NCBI GenBank assembly: GCA_020445245.1
Contig: JAGRHB010000134.1
Span: 1-5,781 of the forward strand
Reading direction: 5' to 3'
Length of the DNA: 5,781 bases
Source of the DNA: Gammaproteobacteria bacterium
GTDB taxonomy: Bacteria > Pseudomonadota > Gammaproteobacteria > Chromatiales > Sedimenticolaceae
A model generated the notes under the pieces. The model was not told where the DNA came from, did no database searches, and was given only the letters and a program-made list of their open reading frames with translations. The position numbers and the translations under genes were made by a program. This document shows, in pieces, positions 1 through 5,169 of this stretch. Position 1 is the first letter of the stretch; each line of letters starts with the position of its first letter.

Positions 1-1
1 C

Positions 2-157
2 ATAGAGCAGCCGCTGCCGATGCTCGCCTGGGGTTCTCTGGTCGCGACACTGACGATCATAGGCATGCTGACATTCTTTCTGGCATTTGTCGTGATCTTC
101 CCGTGGCTTGGTTACGCCACTTGGGCCGCGTACAAGGATCTGTTTGCCCGTGACTGA
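2..157 (+). CDS. C-terminal fragment of a DUF2189-like integral membrane protein
   Basis: An open frame enters from the left edge and ends at a TGA at 155-157, giving 51 residues. It holds a long hydrophobic stretch (about residues 11-37), then FPWLGYATW and AAYKDLFARD. The pattern of a hydrophobic helix followed by a [FP]-x-LG-x-ATW-x-AY[RK]DL tail is what I know from the C-terminus of DUF2189-type membrane proteins, a multi-helix family of unknown function common in proteobacteria. The similar BPSS1780-like family is the alternative. The start and most of the protein lie outside the window. It is convergent with amtB and separated from it by a shared hairpin, so the two are independent units. 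The family call rests on a short tail and is moderate; the membrane nature is clear. Confidence 0.65.
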   Translation: MEQPLPMLAWGSLVATLTIIGMLTFFLAFVVIFPWLGYATWAAYKDLFARD

Positions 158-162
158 ACGCA

Positions 163-189
163 CAAAGGGGCGGATCAACCGCCCCTTTG
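163..189. terminator. Bidirectional hairpin terminator between convergent genes
   Basis: A perfect 11-bp inverted repeat, CAAAGGGGCGG / CCGCCCCTTTG, has a 5-nt loop (ATCAA, 174-178). It lies between the stop of the plus-strand membrane protein gene (157) and the stop of amtB on the minus strand (209). The A/T ends of the stem provide a short T-run on either strand, but no long U tract follows. It is therefore a strong hairpin with modest intrinsic-terminator character, placed where a shared terminator is expected. Confidence 0.75.
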
Positions 190-208
190 CTGTGAACCGC
201 GACGCCGA

Positions 209-1519
209 TCAATGCAGGTCGTAGCCACGCTCCTCGTGCAGCCCAATATCCAGACCCTCGACCTCCTGCTCATCACTGACCCGCAGACCAAGCATTGCGC
301 CCACGACCTTGAGGATGACGAAGGTGACCACCGCGGTGAACGCGACCGTCGCCAGGACGCCAACCAGCTGGACATAGAACTGCCCGCCCATGCCGGTGAT
401 GCCGTCAGCAAAACCGTAGCCGCTGAACACGCCCAGGCCGGTCGACGAGAACACCCCGGCGAGCAGGGTGCCGAGGATGCCACCGACACCGTGCACGGGG
501 AACACATCGAGCGAATCATCGATCTTCAGCACGCGCTTGATATACATGGTCGCATTGAAACAAACAAAGCCGGCCAGGATGCCGATGACCAACGCACCAC
601 CGGGGCCAACGAACCCCGATGCCGGGGTGATGGTTCCAAGACCGGCGACCATACCGGTAACCGCACCCAGCGCGCTCGGTTTGCCGAACTTCAGCCATTC
701 CATTGTCATCCACAGCATGGCCCCTGCGGCCGCCGAGATATGTGTGACCAGCATCGCCATCGCCGCGTTACCGTTTGCGGCCAGTGCGCTGCCACCGTTG
801 AAACCGAACCAGCCGACCCAAAGCATCCCGGCACCCATCACCGTCATGGTCATGTTATGCGGCGGCATAGCCGTTTCCGGGAAGCCGCGACGTGGGCCCA
901 GCACCAGCGCCGCCACCAGTGCTGCGACACCGGCGGTGATATGCACCACGGTACCGCCCGCGAAATCGTACAGGCCCATGGCCCCGAGCCAGCCTCCACC
1001 CCATACCCAGTGAGTGACCGGCACATACACCAGCATCAGCCAAAGCACGCTGAACAGCAGCATCGCGGAAAATTTCATGCGCTCGGCAAAGGCACCGATG
1101 ATCAGTGCCGGCGTGATGATCGCGAAGGTCATCTGGAACAGCATGAACAACGATTCGGGTATGTCCCCGGACAGGCTCTCACGCCCGACGTCAGCCAGCA
1201 TTACCTTGCTGAAATCACCGATCCAGGCATTACCCTCACCGAAGGCCAGGCTGTAGCCCGCGACCAGCCACAGGATCGACACTGCACCGGCGATCGAGAA
1301 ACACTGCATCAGTACGGAAAGCACGTTCTTGCTGCGCACCAGGCCGCCGTAGAACAGCGCCAGACCGGGCAGCGTCATGAACAGCACCAGGGCGGTCGAC
1401 GTCAGGATCCAGGCGGTATTGGCGCCGCTCGCGGCAGCCTCCTCGGCCAGCGCCACCCCCGGCAACGCCAACATCGGGGCCACAAGGGACAGTAGCTTGG
1501 TCGCAGTAACTCTCGTCAT
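209..1519 (-). CDS. amtB: Ammonium transporter AmtB (Amt/MEP/Rh family)
   Basis: Inner-membrane trimeric channel that moves ammonium/ammonia and supports nitrogen scavenging; in relatives it is gated by the PII protein GlnK. The 436-residue product has an N-terminal signal peptide (about residues 1-25, likely cut after ALA) and about 11 hydrophobic helices. It carries the family signature DFAGGTVVH at 185-193, the twin pore histidines H193 and H343 (VFPVHGVGG), the Phe gate F128/F240, W173 in WVWGGG, and S244 in FNGGS. The conserved cytoplasmic tail EGLDIGLHEERGYD (421-434) is intact, so PII regulation is likely. I chose the ATG at 1519 because GAGG lies 6 nt upstream and it begins a proper signal peptide. 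An in-frame ATG at 1549 has a poorer ribosome site, and any longer extension would run through terminators and the tRNA. No glnK lies alongside. A sigma-54 promoter and NtrC sites upstream indicate induction under nitrogen limitation. Confidence 0.97.
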   Translation of the reverse strand: MTRVTATKLLSLVAPMLALPGVALAEEAAASGANTAWILTSTALVLFMTLPGLALFYGGLVRSKNVLSVLMQCFSIAGAVSILWLVAGYSLAFGEGNAWIGDFSKVMLADVGRESLSGDIPESLFMLFQMTFAIITPALIIGAFAERMKFSAMLLFSVLWLMLVYVPVTHWVWGGGWLGAMGLYDFAGGTVVHITAGVAALVAALVLGPRRGFPETAMPPHNMTMTVMGAGMLWVGWFGFNGGSALAANGNAAMAMLVTHISAAAGAMLWMTMEWLKFGKPSALGAVTGMVAGLGTITPASGFVGPGGALVIGILAGFVCFNATMYIKRVLKIDDSLDVFPVHGVGGILGTLLAGVFSSTGLGVFSGYGFADGITGMGGQFYVQLVGVLATVAFTAVVTFVILKVVGAMLGLRVSDEQEVEGLDIGLHEERGYDLH

Positions 1520-1575
1520 TTCTTGCCTCGTATTCGATTTCTTGATCATTGCCTGAGCAAGGCTGCGCACTGGTA

Positions 1576-1591
1576 TGCACCAGACATGCCA
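1576..1591 (-). promoter_or_regulatory. Sigma-54 (-24/-12) promoter of amtB
   Basis: On the minus strand the sequence reads TGGCATG-TCTG-GTGCA. This matches the RpoN consensus TGGCACG-N4-TTGCA at 10 of 12 defined positions, with the invariant GG and GC correctly spaced. The GC at 1578-1577 places the transcription start near 1565, which gives a leader of about 46 nt before the amtB ATG at 1519. Sigma-54 promoters need an activator such as NtrC, and matching sites lie upstream. This is the classic arrangement for nitrogen-regulated ammonium transporter genes. Confidence 0.85.
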
Positions 1592-1654
1592 CCACGCAAG
1601 TAATTGTTTTATAACGACAAAACGAAACAAGGGCGCCCGCAGAGGGCAAATATC

Positions 1655-1669
1655 GCCCCATAGCAGTGC
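1655..1669 (-). promoter_or_regulatory. Probable NtrC site, promoter-proximal
   Basis: The minus strand reads GCAC-TGCTA-TGGGGC, one mismatch from the NtrC consensus GCAC-N5-TGGTGC. Its centre (1662) is about 97 bp upstream of the predicted amtB start and 31 bp, close to three helical turns, from the stronger site at 1686-1700. Such phasing suits cooperative binding of NtrC dimers. It is weaker than its partner, so the call depends on the pair. Confidence 0.6.
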
Positions 1670-1685
1670 GAGAAGCGGACGAAAC

Positions 1686-1700
1686 GCACACTTATGGTGC
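1686..1700 (+). promoter_or_regulatory. NtrC enhancer site, promoter-distal
   Basis: The plus strand reads GCAC-ACTTA-TGGTGC, a full match to the NtrC consensus GCAC-N5-TGGTGC and a dyad of GCAC/GTGC arms. Its centre (1693) is about 128 bp upstream of the predicted sigma-54 start. This is the enhancer distance known from E. coli glnA, where two strong sites also lie about 32 bp apart. It directly abuts the T-tract of the upstream terminator at 1701-1737, so incoming transcription would stop just before the enhancer. Confidence 0.75.
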
Positions 1701-1737
1701 AAAAAATAGGCCGACGCTCCCAAAAGGGGCATCGGCC
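1701..1737 (-). terminator. Intrinsic terminator of an upstream minus-strand RNA
   Basis: On the minus strand, GGCCGATGCCCC, a TTTT loop and GGGAGCGTCGGCC form a stem of six outer pairs (GGCCGA/TCGGCC), one mismatch, then further GC-rich pairs. It is followed at once by TATTTTTT. The plus-strand reading has no T-run after the stem, so the direction is clear. It lies beyond the tRNA terminator and before the amtB enhancers, so it must end some other RNA: the structured element at 1749-1807 is the obvious candidate. Confidence 0.8.
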
Positions 1738-1807
1738 AATCACCAAGGGGAGTCTCAACGAACTCGGGGTTCGTTGCAGGGCATCTTGCCCACGCAGAAT
1801 GAGACCC
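1701..1807 (-). ncRNA. Candidate structured small RNA or riboregulatory leader (family unknown)
   Basis: Read on the minus strand, three helices form a compact three-way junction. P1 pairs 1801-1807 with 1749-1756 (GGGTCTC with GAGAC and CC, one bulge). P2 spans 1776-1795 and contains GGGCA-AGA-TGCCC with extra outer pairs. P3 spans 1757-1775, a perfect 7-bp stem AACGAAC/GTTCGTT with loop CCCGA. P2 and P3 abut without a spacer. About 11 nt after P1 comes the intrinsic terminator at 1701-1737. The 5' end is not fixed: I find no convincing sigma-70 promoter in 1808-1873, so the RNA could start there, be a leader of a longer transcript, or arise from read-through past the tRNA terminator. It matches none of the RNA families I tried to recall (6S, SRP, CsrB/RsmZ, glutamine or c-di-GMP riboswitches). 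Existence as an RNA is inference from structure alone. Confidence 0.45.
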
Positions 1808-1873
1808 GCAGCCGGCACAAAAAGTTTCACCCGGGAGGCAAGATAAGGCGTAACCCGGCGTGGGCGTCCGGCG

Positions 1874-1911
1874 AAAAAAAAAAAAAAACCGGAGCCCGAG
1901 CGGGGTCCGGT
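1874..1911 (-). terminator. Strong intrinsic terminator of the tRNA-Met unit
   Basis: On the minus strand, ACCGGA-C-CCC, a GCTC loop and GGG-C-TCCGGT form a 9-bp stem with a single C/C mismatch, followed by 15 consecutive T (1888 to 1874; the first T also closes the stem). It begins 10 bp beyond the CCA end of the tRNA. The length of the T tract is exceptional. Confidence 0.92.
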
Positions 1912-1921
1912 TCGTTCGATC

Positions 1922-1998
1922 TGGTAGCAAGGGGCGGAATTGAACCGCCGACCCCCGCATTATGAGTGCGGTGCTCTAACCAGCTGAGCTACCTTGCC
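1922..1998 (-). tRNA. tRNA-Met (CAU anticodon), probably elongator
   Basis: The 77-nt cloverleaf is complete: acceptor GGCAAGG/CCTTGCT, D arm GCTC/GAGC, anticodon stem CCGCA/TGCGG with loop CTCATAA (anticodon CAU), variable loop GGGTC, T stem GGCGG/CCGCC with loop TTCAATT, discriminator A73 and an encoded CCA. A CAU anticodon may belong to initiator Met, elongator Met or lysidine-modified Ile2. Initiator is unlikely: the three G:C pairs typical of its anticodon stem and C1 are absent. Resemblance to E. coli elongator Met (CACTCATAATG and GGGTC) favours elongator over Ile2. The first pair is G1-U72, a wobble rather than a Watson-Crick pair, which is unusual. It has its own promoter just upstream and a terminator just downstream, so it is an independent unit. 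Confidence 0.95.
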
Positions 1999-2012
1999 AA
2001 ATAAGGCGCGAG

Positions 2013-2042
2013 AATATACCGGCTGGACGCGCGCACTGTCAA
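2013..2042 (-). promoter_or_regulatory. Sigma-70 promoter of the tRNA, stringent type
   Basis: On the minus strand, a consensus -35 TTGACA (2042-2037) and a -10 TATATT (2018-2013) are 18 bp apart. The next bases, CTCGCGCC, form a GC-rich discriminator, the hallmark of stable-RNA promoters repressed by ppGpp/DksA. The predicted start is near 2006, about 8 nt before the mature tRNA 5' end. It lies wholly within the 55 bp between the ychF stop and the tRNA. Confidence 0.85.
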
Positions 2043-2053
2043 TCGAAGCGGCG

Positions 2054-3145
2054 CTATACGTTGAATCGGAAATGCATCACATCGCCATCCTGCACGATGT
2101 AGTCCTTGCCTTCCAGACGCAACTTGCCGGCATCTTTCGCGCCATGCTCACCCTTGCAGGCGACGAAATCGTCATAGGCGATGACCTCGGCACGGATGAA
2201 TCCACGCTCGAAATCGGTATGGATGACAGCGGCGGCCTGTGGCGCAGTGGCGCCGACCGGCACCGTCCAGGCGCGCACCTCTTTGACCCCGGCGGTGAAG
2301 TAGGTTTGCAGGTGCAGCAGCTGATAGCCGGCGCGCACCACCCGATCGAGCCCGGGTTCCTCCAGACCCATTTCCGCGAGGAACTCGGTCTTTTCGGCAT
2401 CATCCAGCTCTGCCAGTTCGGCCTCGATCGCGGCGCAAACCGGCACCACCTCGGCGCCCTCCTGGTGAGCAAACTCGCTTACCGCATCGAGATAGGGATT
2501 GTTCTCGAAGCCGTCGTCATTGACATTGGCAATGTACAGCGTCCGCTTGATTGTGAGCAGGTGCAGATCACGCAGGTCGAGCTTCTCATCGTCGGTCAAC
2601 GGCAGCGCGCGCACCGGCTGACCACGATCGAGCTGATCGCGCACCCTTGCGAGGAGGTCCCGCCGTGCCAGGATCTGTTTGTCTCCGGTCTTGACCAGCT
2701 TTTCCGCCTTTTGCAGCGCCTTTTCCACGGACTCGAGATCTGCCAGCGCCAGTTCGGTGTTGATCACCTCGATATCGGACAGCGGGTCGACCTTGCCGGC
2801 GACATGCACGATGTCGTCATTTTCGAAGCAGCGCACCACCTGCGCGATAGCGTCTGTCTCACGAATATTGGCGAGGAACTTGTTGCCCAGGCCCTCTCCT
2901 TTTGAAGCACCGGCGACCAGCCCGGCGATATCCACGAACTGCATCGTCGTCGGGACCACGTTTTGAGGTTTGACGATCGTGGCGAGCACGTCCAGTCGCT
3001 TGTCCGGCAGGGGCACTACACCGACATTCGGGTCGATGGTGCAGAACGGGTAATTCTCGGCCGCAATGGTCGCCTTGGTCAGGGCGTTGAAAAGGGTGGA
3101 CTTGCCGACATTGGGCAATCCGACGATTCCGCACTTGAAACCCAT
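2054..3145 (-). CDS. ychF: YchF/OLA1-family ribosome-binding ATPase
   Basis: Obg-related P-loop ATPase that binds the ribosome in the cytoplasm and is linked to translation and stress responses. The 363-residue product is full length. It shows the G1 P-loop GLPNVGKST at 9-17, G3 DIAG at 72-75, the catalytic-cleft histidine H114 in DIVHVAG, a central helical/coiled-coil insert (about 130-195), the modified G4 motif at 207-210 and a C-terminal TGS domain (about 278-361) ending [11 protein letters not shown]. Family members usually read N-x-x-E at G4 (NVNE in E. coli), which underlies ATP preference; here it is NVND, a conservative Glu-to-Asp change. The ATG at 3145 follows GGAG by 7 nt and begins with the canonical MGFKCGIVG. 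The usual neighbour pth is not upstream; manC is. No terminator follows the stop, so transcripts may run into the tRNA. Confidence 0.98.
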   Translation of the reverse strand: MGFKCGIVGLPNVGKSTLFNALTKATIAAENYPFCTIDPNVGVVPLPDKRLDVLATIVKPQNVVPTTMQFVDIAGLVAGASKGEGLGNKFLANIRETDAIAQVVRCFENDDIVHVAGKVDPLSDIEVINTELALADLESVEKALQKAEKLVKTGDKQILARRDLLARVRDQLDRGQPVRALPLTDDEKLDLRDLHLLTIKRTLYIANVNDDGFENNPYLDAVSEFAHQEGAEVVPVCAAIEAELAELDDAEKTEFLAEMGLEEPGLDRVVRAGYQLLHLQTYFTAGVKEVRAWTVPVGATAPQAAAVIHTDFERGFIRAEVIAYDDFVACKGEHGAKDAGKLRLEGKDYIVQDGDVMHFRFNV

Positions 3146-3201
3146 GGCAGCGCTCCGCTGTGTGTCCGCTCAAAAAAGACCGGCAAGGATAGCGGAAAAG
3201 C

Positions 3202-3225
3202 GCAGTGGCGAGAAATCCGCCACGC
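3202..3225 (-). terminator. Possible weak terminator after manC
   Basis: In the 97-bp gap between manC and ychF the minus strand holds GTGGCG-GATTTCT-CGCCAC, a perfect 6-bp stem extended by two further GC pairs across a one-base bulge, then GCTTTTCC. The T-run is only four, so termination would be partial. ychF could therefore be expressed partly from manC transcripts and partly from a promoter in this gap; I see no convincing -35/-10 pair there. Confidence 0.4.
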
Positions 3226-3242
3226 ATCTCGTCGGTACCGGG

Positions 3243-4685
3243 TCAGCCCTTCCGGCCGCTGCGGTTGTACACGTCCTCGAATCGCACGATGTCGTCTTCT
3301 CCAAGGTACGAACCGGACTGTACCTCGATGATCTCCAACGGAATGGCACCGGGATTTTCCAGGCGATGGCTGGTACCGATCGGGATGTAGGTGGACTGGT
3401 TTTCGGAAAGCAGGAATTCTTTGTCGTCACAAGTTACCCGCGCGGTCCCGCTGACCACGATCCAGTGTTCCGCACGATGGTGGTGCATCTGCAGGGACAG
3501 CGATGCGCCCGGCGTCACGGTCAGACGTTTCACCTGGAAGCGCTCGCCCTTGTCCACGCCCTCGAACGACCCCCAGGGCCGATGCACCCGGCGATGAAAT
3601 TCACTCTCGCAACGCCCCTGTTCATCGAGGTACTGGGTAACCCGCTTGACGTCCTGCGCATGATCCTTGTGCGCCACGAGGACGGCGTCGGGCGTCTCGA
3701 CCACGATCAGGTCCTGAACACCAACTGCGGCAAGGACCCGGTGCTGCGCGTGCAGCAGATTGTTCTGCGCATCAAAGGCGAGCACGTCCCCATGCACCGC
3801 ATTGCCAGAAGCATCATGCTCCGAGACCTCCCACAGGGCCGCCCAGGCGCCGATGTCCGACCAACCCGCATCCAATGGCACCACAAGGCATTCGCCTGCC
3901 TCGCGTGACAGGGGCTCCATCACCGCATAGTCGATGGAATCGGCCGGCGATGCAGCAAAACCGGCCTGATCGACACGATAGAAGTCCAGGTCGCGCTGTC
4001 CTGCCTGGTAGGCATCACGCACGGCGGCAGCAACGTCAGGCCGAAATCGCCCGATCAACTCCAACCAGCGGCTCGCACGTAGCAGAAAGATCCCGCTGTT
4101 CCAGAAATAGTCGCCGCTGCCGACGTAGGATTCGGCGGTCTTGAGATCGGGCTTTTCGACGAACGCCTCCAGCGCGAAGGTCTGTGAATCCGTCGCCCCA
4201 CCGGCGCGGATGTAGCCGAACCCGGTCTGCGGGGAATCGGGCACGATCCCGAAGGTCACGACCTTACCCGCAGCGGCGTGTTTCAGCCCGGCCGACACGG
4301 CCCGCGCGAATGCAGCCACATCCTTCACCACATGATCGGCCGGCATCACGATCATCACCGGGTCATCGTCGACCACATCCAGCGCCGCAAGGGTCAGCGC
4401 CGGCGCGGTGTTGCGCCCGACGGGCTCCAGGATGATGTTGCCGGCCGCATGGCCACTGGCGCGCAACTGCTCAGCAACCAAGAACCGATGCGCCTCATTG
4501 CACACGATCAGCGGCGCCTGGACGCTCGCTGCATCGCCGAGGCTGTCAAGCCGCGCCGCCGTCGACTGCAGCAGTGAGGTGTCGTCGAGGAGGGCCAGGA
4601 ACTGCTTGGGGTAGGCGCGCCGCGACAGCGGCCACAACCGGGTGCCGGAACCGCCGGACAGGATAACGGGTTGCAGTGAGTTCAC
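3243..4685 (-). CDS. manC: Bifunctional mannose-1-phosphate guanylyltransferase / mannose-6-phosphate isomerase (type II)
   Basis: Cytoplasmic enzyme that makes GDP-mannose from mannose-1-phosphate and GTP and, through its second domain, interconverts fructose-6-phosphate and mannose-6-phosphate. It supplies capsule, O-antigen, alginate-like or other mannose/fucose-derived polysaccharide. The 480-residue length is usual for the AlgA/ManC/CpsB family. The N-terminal nucleotidyltransferase carries GGSGTRLWPLSR..PKQ (11-28), EPVGRNTAPA (87-96) and FVEKPD (175-180). The C-terminal cupin-type isomerase carries PWGSFE (370-375), the metal-site signature QMHHHRAEHW (399-408), H440 and the closing EVQSGSYLGEDDIVR. 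The start is GTG at 4685: no ATG or other start precedes it before an in-frame stop, and the predicted promoter gives a short leader. No clear Shine-Dalgarno is seen. No other polysaccharide gene is in the window, so its pathway partners lie elsewhere. Confidence 0.97.
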   Translation of the reverse strand: MNSLQPVILSGGSGTRLWPLSRRAYPKQFLALLDDTSLLQSTAARLDSLGDAASVQAPLIVCNEAHRFLVAEQLRASGHAAGNIILEPVGRNTAPALTLAALDVVDDDPVMIVMPADHVVKDVAAFARAVSAGLKHAAAGKVVTFGIVPDSPQTGFGYIRAGGATDSQTFALEAFVEKPDLKTAESYVGSGDYFWNSGIFLLRASRWLELIGRFRPDVAAAVRDAYQAGQRDLDFYRVDQAGFAASPADSIDYAVMEPLSREAGECLVVPLDAGWSDIGAWAALWEVSEHDASGNAVHGDVLAFDAQNNLLHAQHRVLAAVGVQDLIVVETPDAVLVAHKDHAQDVKRVTQYLDEQGRCESEFHRRVHRPWGSFEGVDKGERFQVKRLTVTPGASLSLQMHHHRAEHWIVVSGTARVTCDDKEFLLSENQSTYIPIGTSHRLENPGAIPLEIIEVQSGSYLGEDDIVRFEDVYNRSGRKG

Positions 4686-4804
4686 GGGGCGATACCGAAG
4701 CTGGAGAGTGGTGATCGATTACAGCAGCCGTACGTCACGCGGGTCAAACCCGGCAGCCAGCCAGCGGGCGGGGGCCAGGCATCACCACGGCGGCATACTC
4801 CGAC
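4686..4804 (-). other. Intergenic region between the STAS gene and manC
   Basis: These 119 bp hold the probable manC promoter, a small CGGGT-CAA-ACCCG hairpin (4740-4752) that overlaps its -35, a GCCA tandem (about 4754-4764), and an 8-bp inverted repeat GTGGTGAT / ATCACCAC at 4708-4715 and 4781-4788. No T-run follows the hairpin, so it is not an intrinsic terminator; no clear terminator for the STAS gene is visible. Confidence 0.5.
4718..4747 (-). promoter_or_regulatory. Probable sigma-70 promoter of manC
   Basis: On the minus strand TTGACC (4747-4742, five of six to consensus) is followed after 18 bp by TGTAAT (4723-4718, five of six). The start would be near 4711, about 26 nt before the GTG of manC. 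This supports the GTG start and separates manC from the STAS/chemoreceptor unit. Confidence 0.6.
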
Positions 4805-5107
4805 TCAGGCGATCTTGAACAGCTTGTCGAAGTTGGCTATGCGCAGTATCTCGCGCACACCGTCGTTGCCATTGACCAACTGCATCGACTGGTCTTTCGC
4901 GCCGTAATCGCGCAGCTGCAACAACATGCCCATTGCGGAGCTGTCCATGTATTCCGCGTTCTTCAGGTCGACCACAAAGCCTTTTTCGCCACGTGGATGC
5001 TCCTTGTATGCACGCAGGAAATCCTGATGCAACGCGAAATCAAAGCGCCCGCTCACGTGGATAGTCACCACCTTTCCGTCATTCGAAACCGTTGTTGTCA
5101 CCGACAT
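4805..5107 (-). CDS. Single-domain STAS protein (anti-sigma factor antagonist type)
   Basis: A 100-residue protein made of one STAS domain, the size of stand-alone anti-anti-sigma factors such as SpoIIAA or the HsbA-like proteins of gammaproteobacteria. These bind an anti-sigma/kinase partner and are switched off by phosphorylation of one serine. Visible are the starting strands VVTIHVSGRFDF (13-24), the core VVDLKN (45-50), the phosphorylation loop YMDSSAMGML (53-62), in which S57 corresponds to the phosphoserine of SpoIIAA, and the final helix ILRIANFDKLFKI. I chose the ATG at 5107 because AGAGG stands 6 nt upstream; a frame opening nine codons earlier lacks such a site and would add a non-domain tail. 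It lies 62 bp after the chemoreceptor gene on the same strand with no terminator between them, so co-transcription is likely. Its partner kinase, phosphatase or sigma factor is not in the window. Confidence 0.9.
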   Translation of the reverse strand: MSVTTTVSNDGKVVTIHVSGRFDFALHQDFLRAYKEHPRGEKGFVVDLKNAEYMDSSAMGMLLQLRDYGAKDQSMQLVNGNDGVREILRIANFDKLFKIA

Positions 5108-5169
5108 ATGCCACCTCTCCAGTTGCAATGCCACAGCGTGGTCCGCCTCGGCACCATTGATCGCGTCGT

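Larger units (their letters stand above)
1520..1921 (-). other. 402-bp non-coding regulatory interval upstream of amtB
   Basis: No credible protein gene lies here. Frames that stay open across it run through the tRNA, its T15 terminator and inverted repeats, and resemble no family. In the minus-strand direction it holds the tRNA terminator (1874-1911), about 65 bp with no strong signal (1808-1873), a three-way-junction RNA fold with its own terminator (1701-1807), two NtrC-type sites, an AT-rich stretch (about 1592-1632) and the sigma-54 promoter and leader of amtB. The AT-rich stretch sits where a bend between enhancer and promoter would be useful, but I see no good IHF consensus in it. Confidence 0.8.

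Noticed and set aside
212..1495. A 427-codon plus-strand open frame antisense to amtB
   Set aside because: It is a shadow of the GC-rich amtB gene: the composition is rich in His, Gln and Arg, it has no domain, and the opposite strand carries unmistakable Amt motifs.
1692..1707. A sigma-70 or structural role for the AAAAAATA stretch beside the NtrC site
   Set aside because: It is better explained as the T-tract of the terminator on the other strand.
1701..1873. Identification of the structured RNA as 6S, SRP, CsrB/RsmZ or a known riboswitch
   Set aside because: The hallmark sequences of these families are absent as far as I can recall them, so I left it unnamed.
1520..1960. N-terminal extension of the amtB frame up to 1960
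   Set aside because: It would translate through the NtrC sites, two terminators, the T15 tract (a run of Phe) and part of the tRNA. The ATG at 1519 has a ribosome site and a signal peptide.
1666..1965. Plus-strand 99-codon frame ending in ARGGIEPPTPAL
   Set aside because: The ending is the well-known spurious translation of the reverse strand of a tRNA gene; the rest overlaps RNA hairpins.
1922..1998. tRNA 3' end as an integration (att) site
   Set aside because: No integrase gene, no repeated tRNA 3' fragment and no foreign-looking DNA are present in the window.
1994..2905. Long plus-strand frame antisense to ychF
   Set aside because: It lies opposite a full-length, highly conserved YchF and begins in the tRNA; no family features are seen.
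3066..3908. Long plus-strand frame antisense to manC and the ychF start
   Set aside because: It spans two genes and their gap on the other strand, with no recognisable domain and no ribosome site worth noting.
4740..4752. CGGGT-CAA-ACCCG as a terminator for the STAS gene
   Set aside because: The stem is five pairs and no T-run follows on either strand; it also overlaps the likely manC -35.
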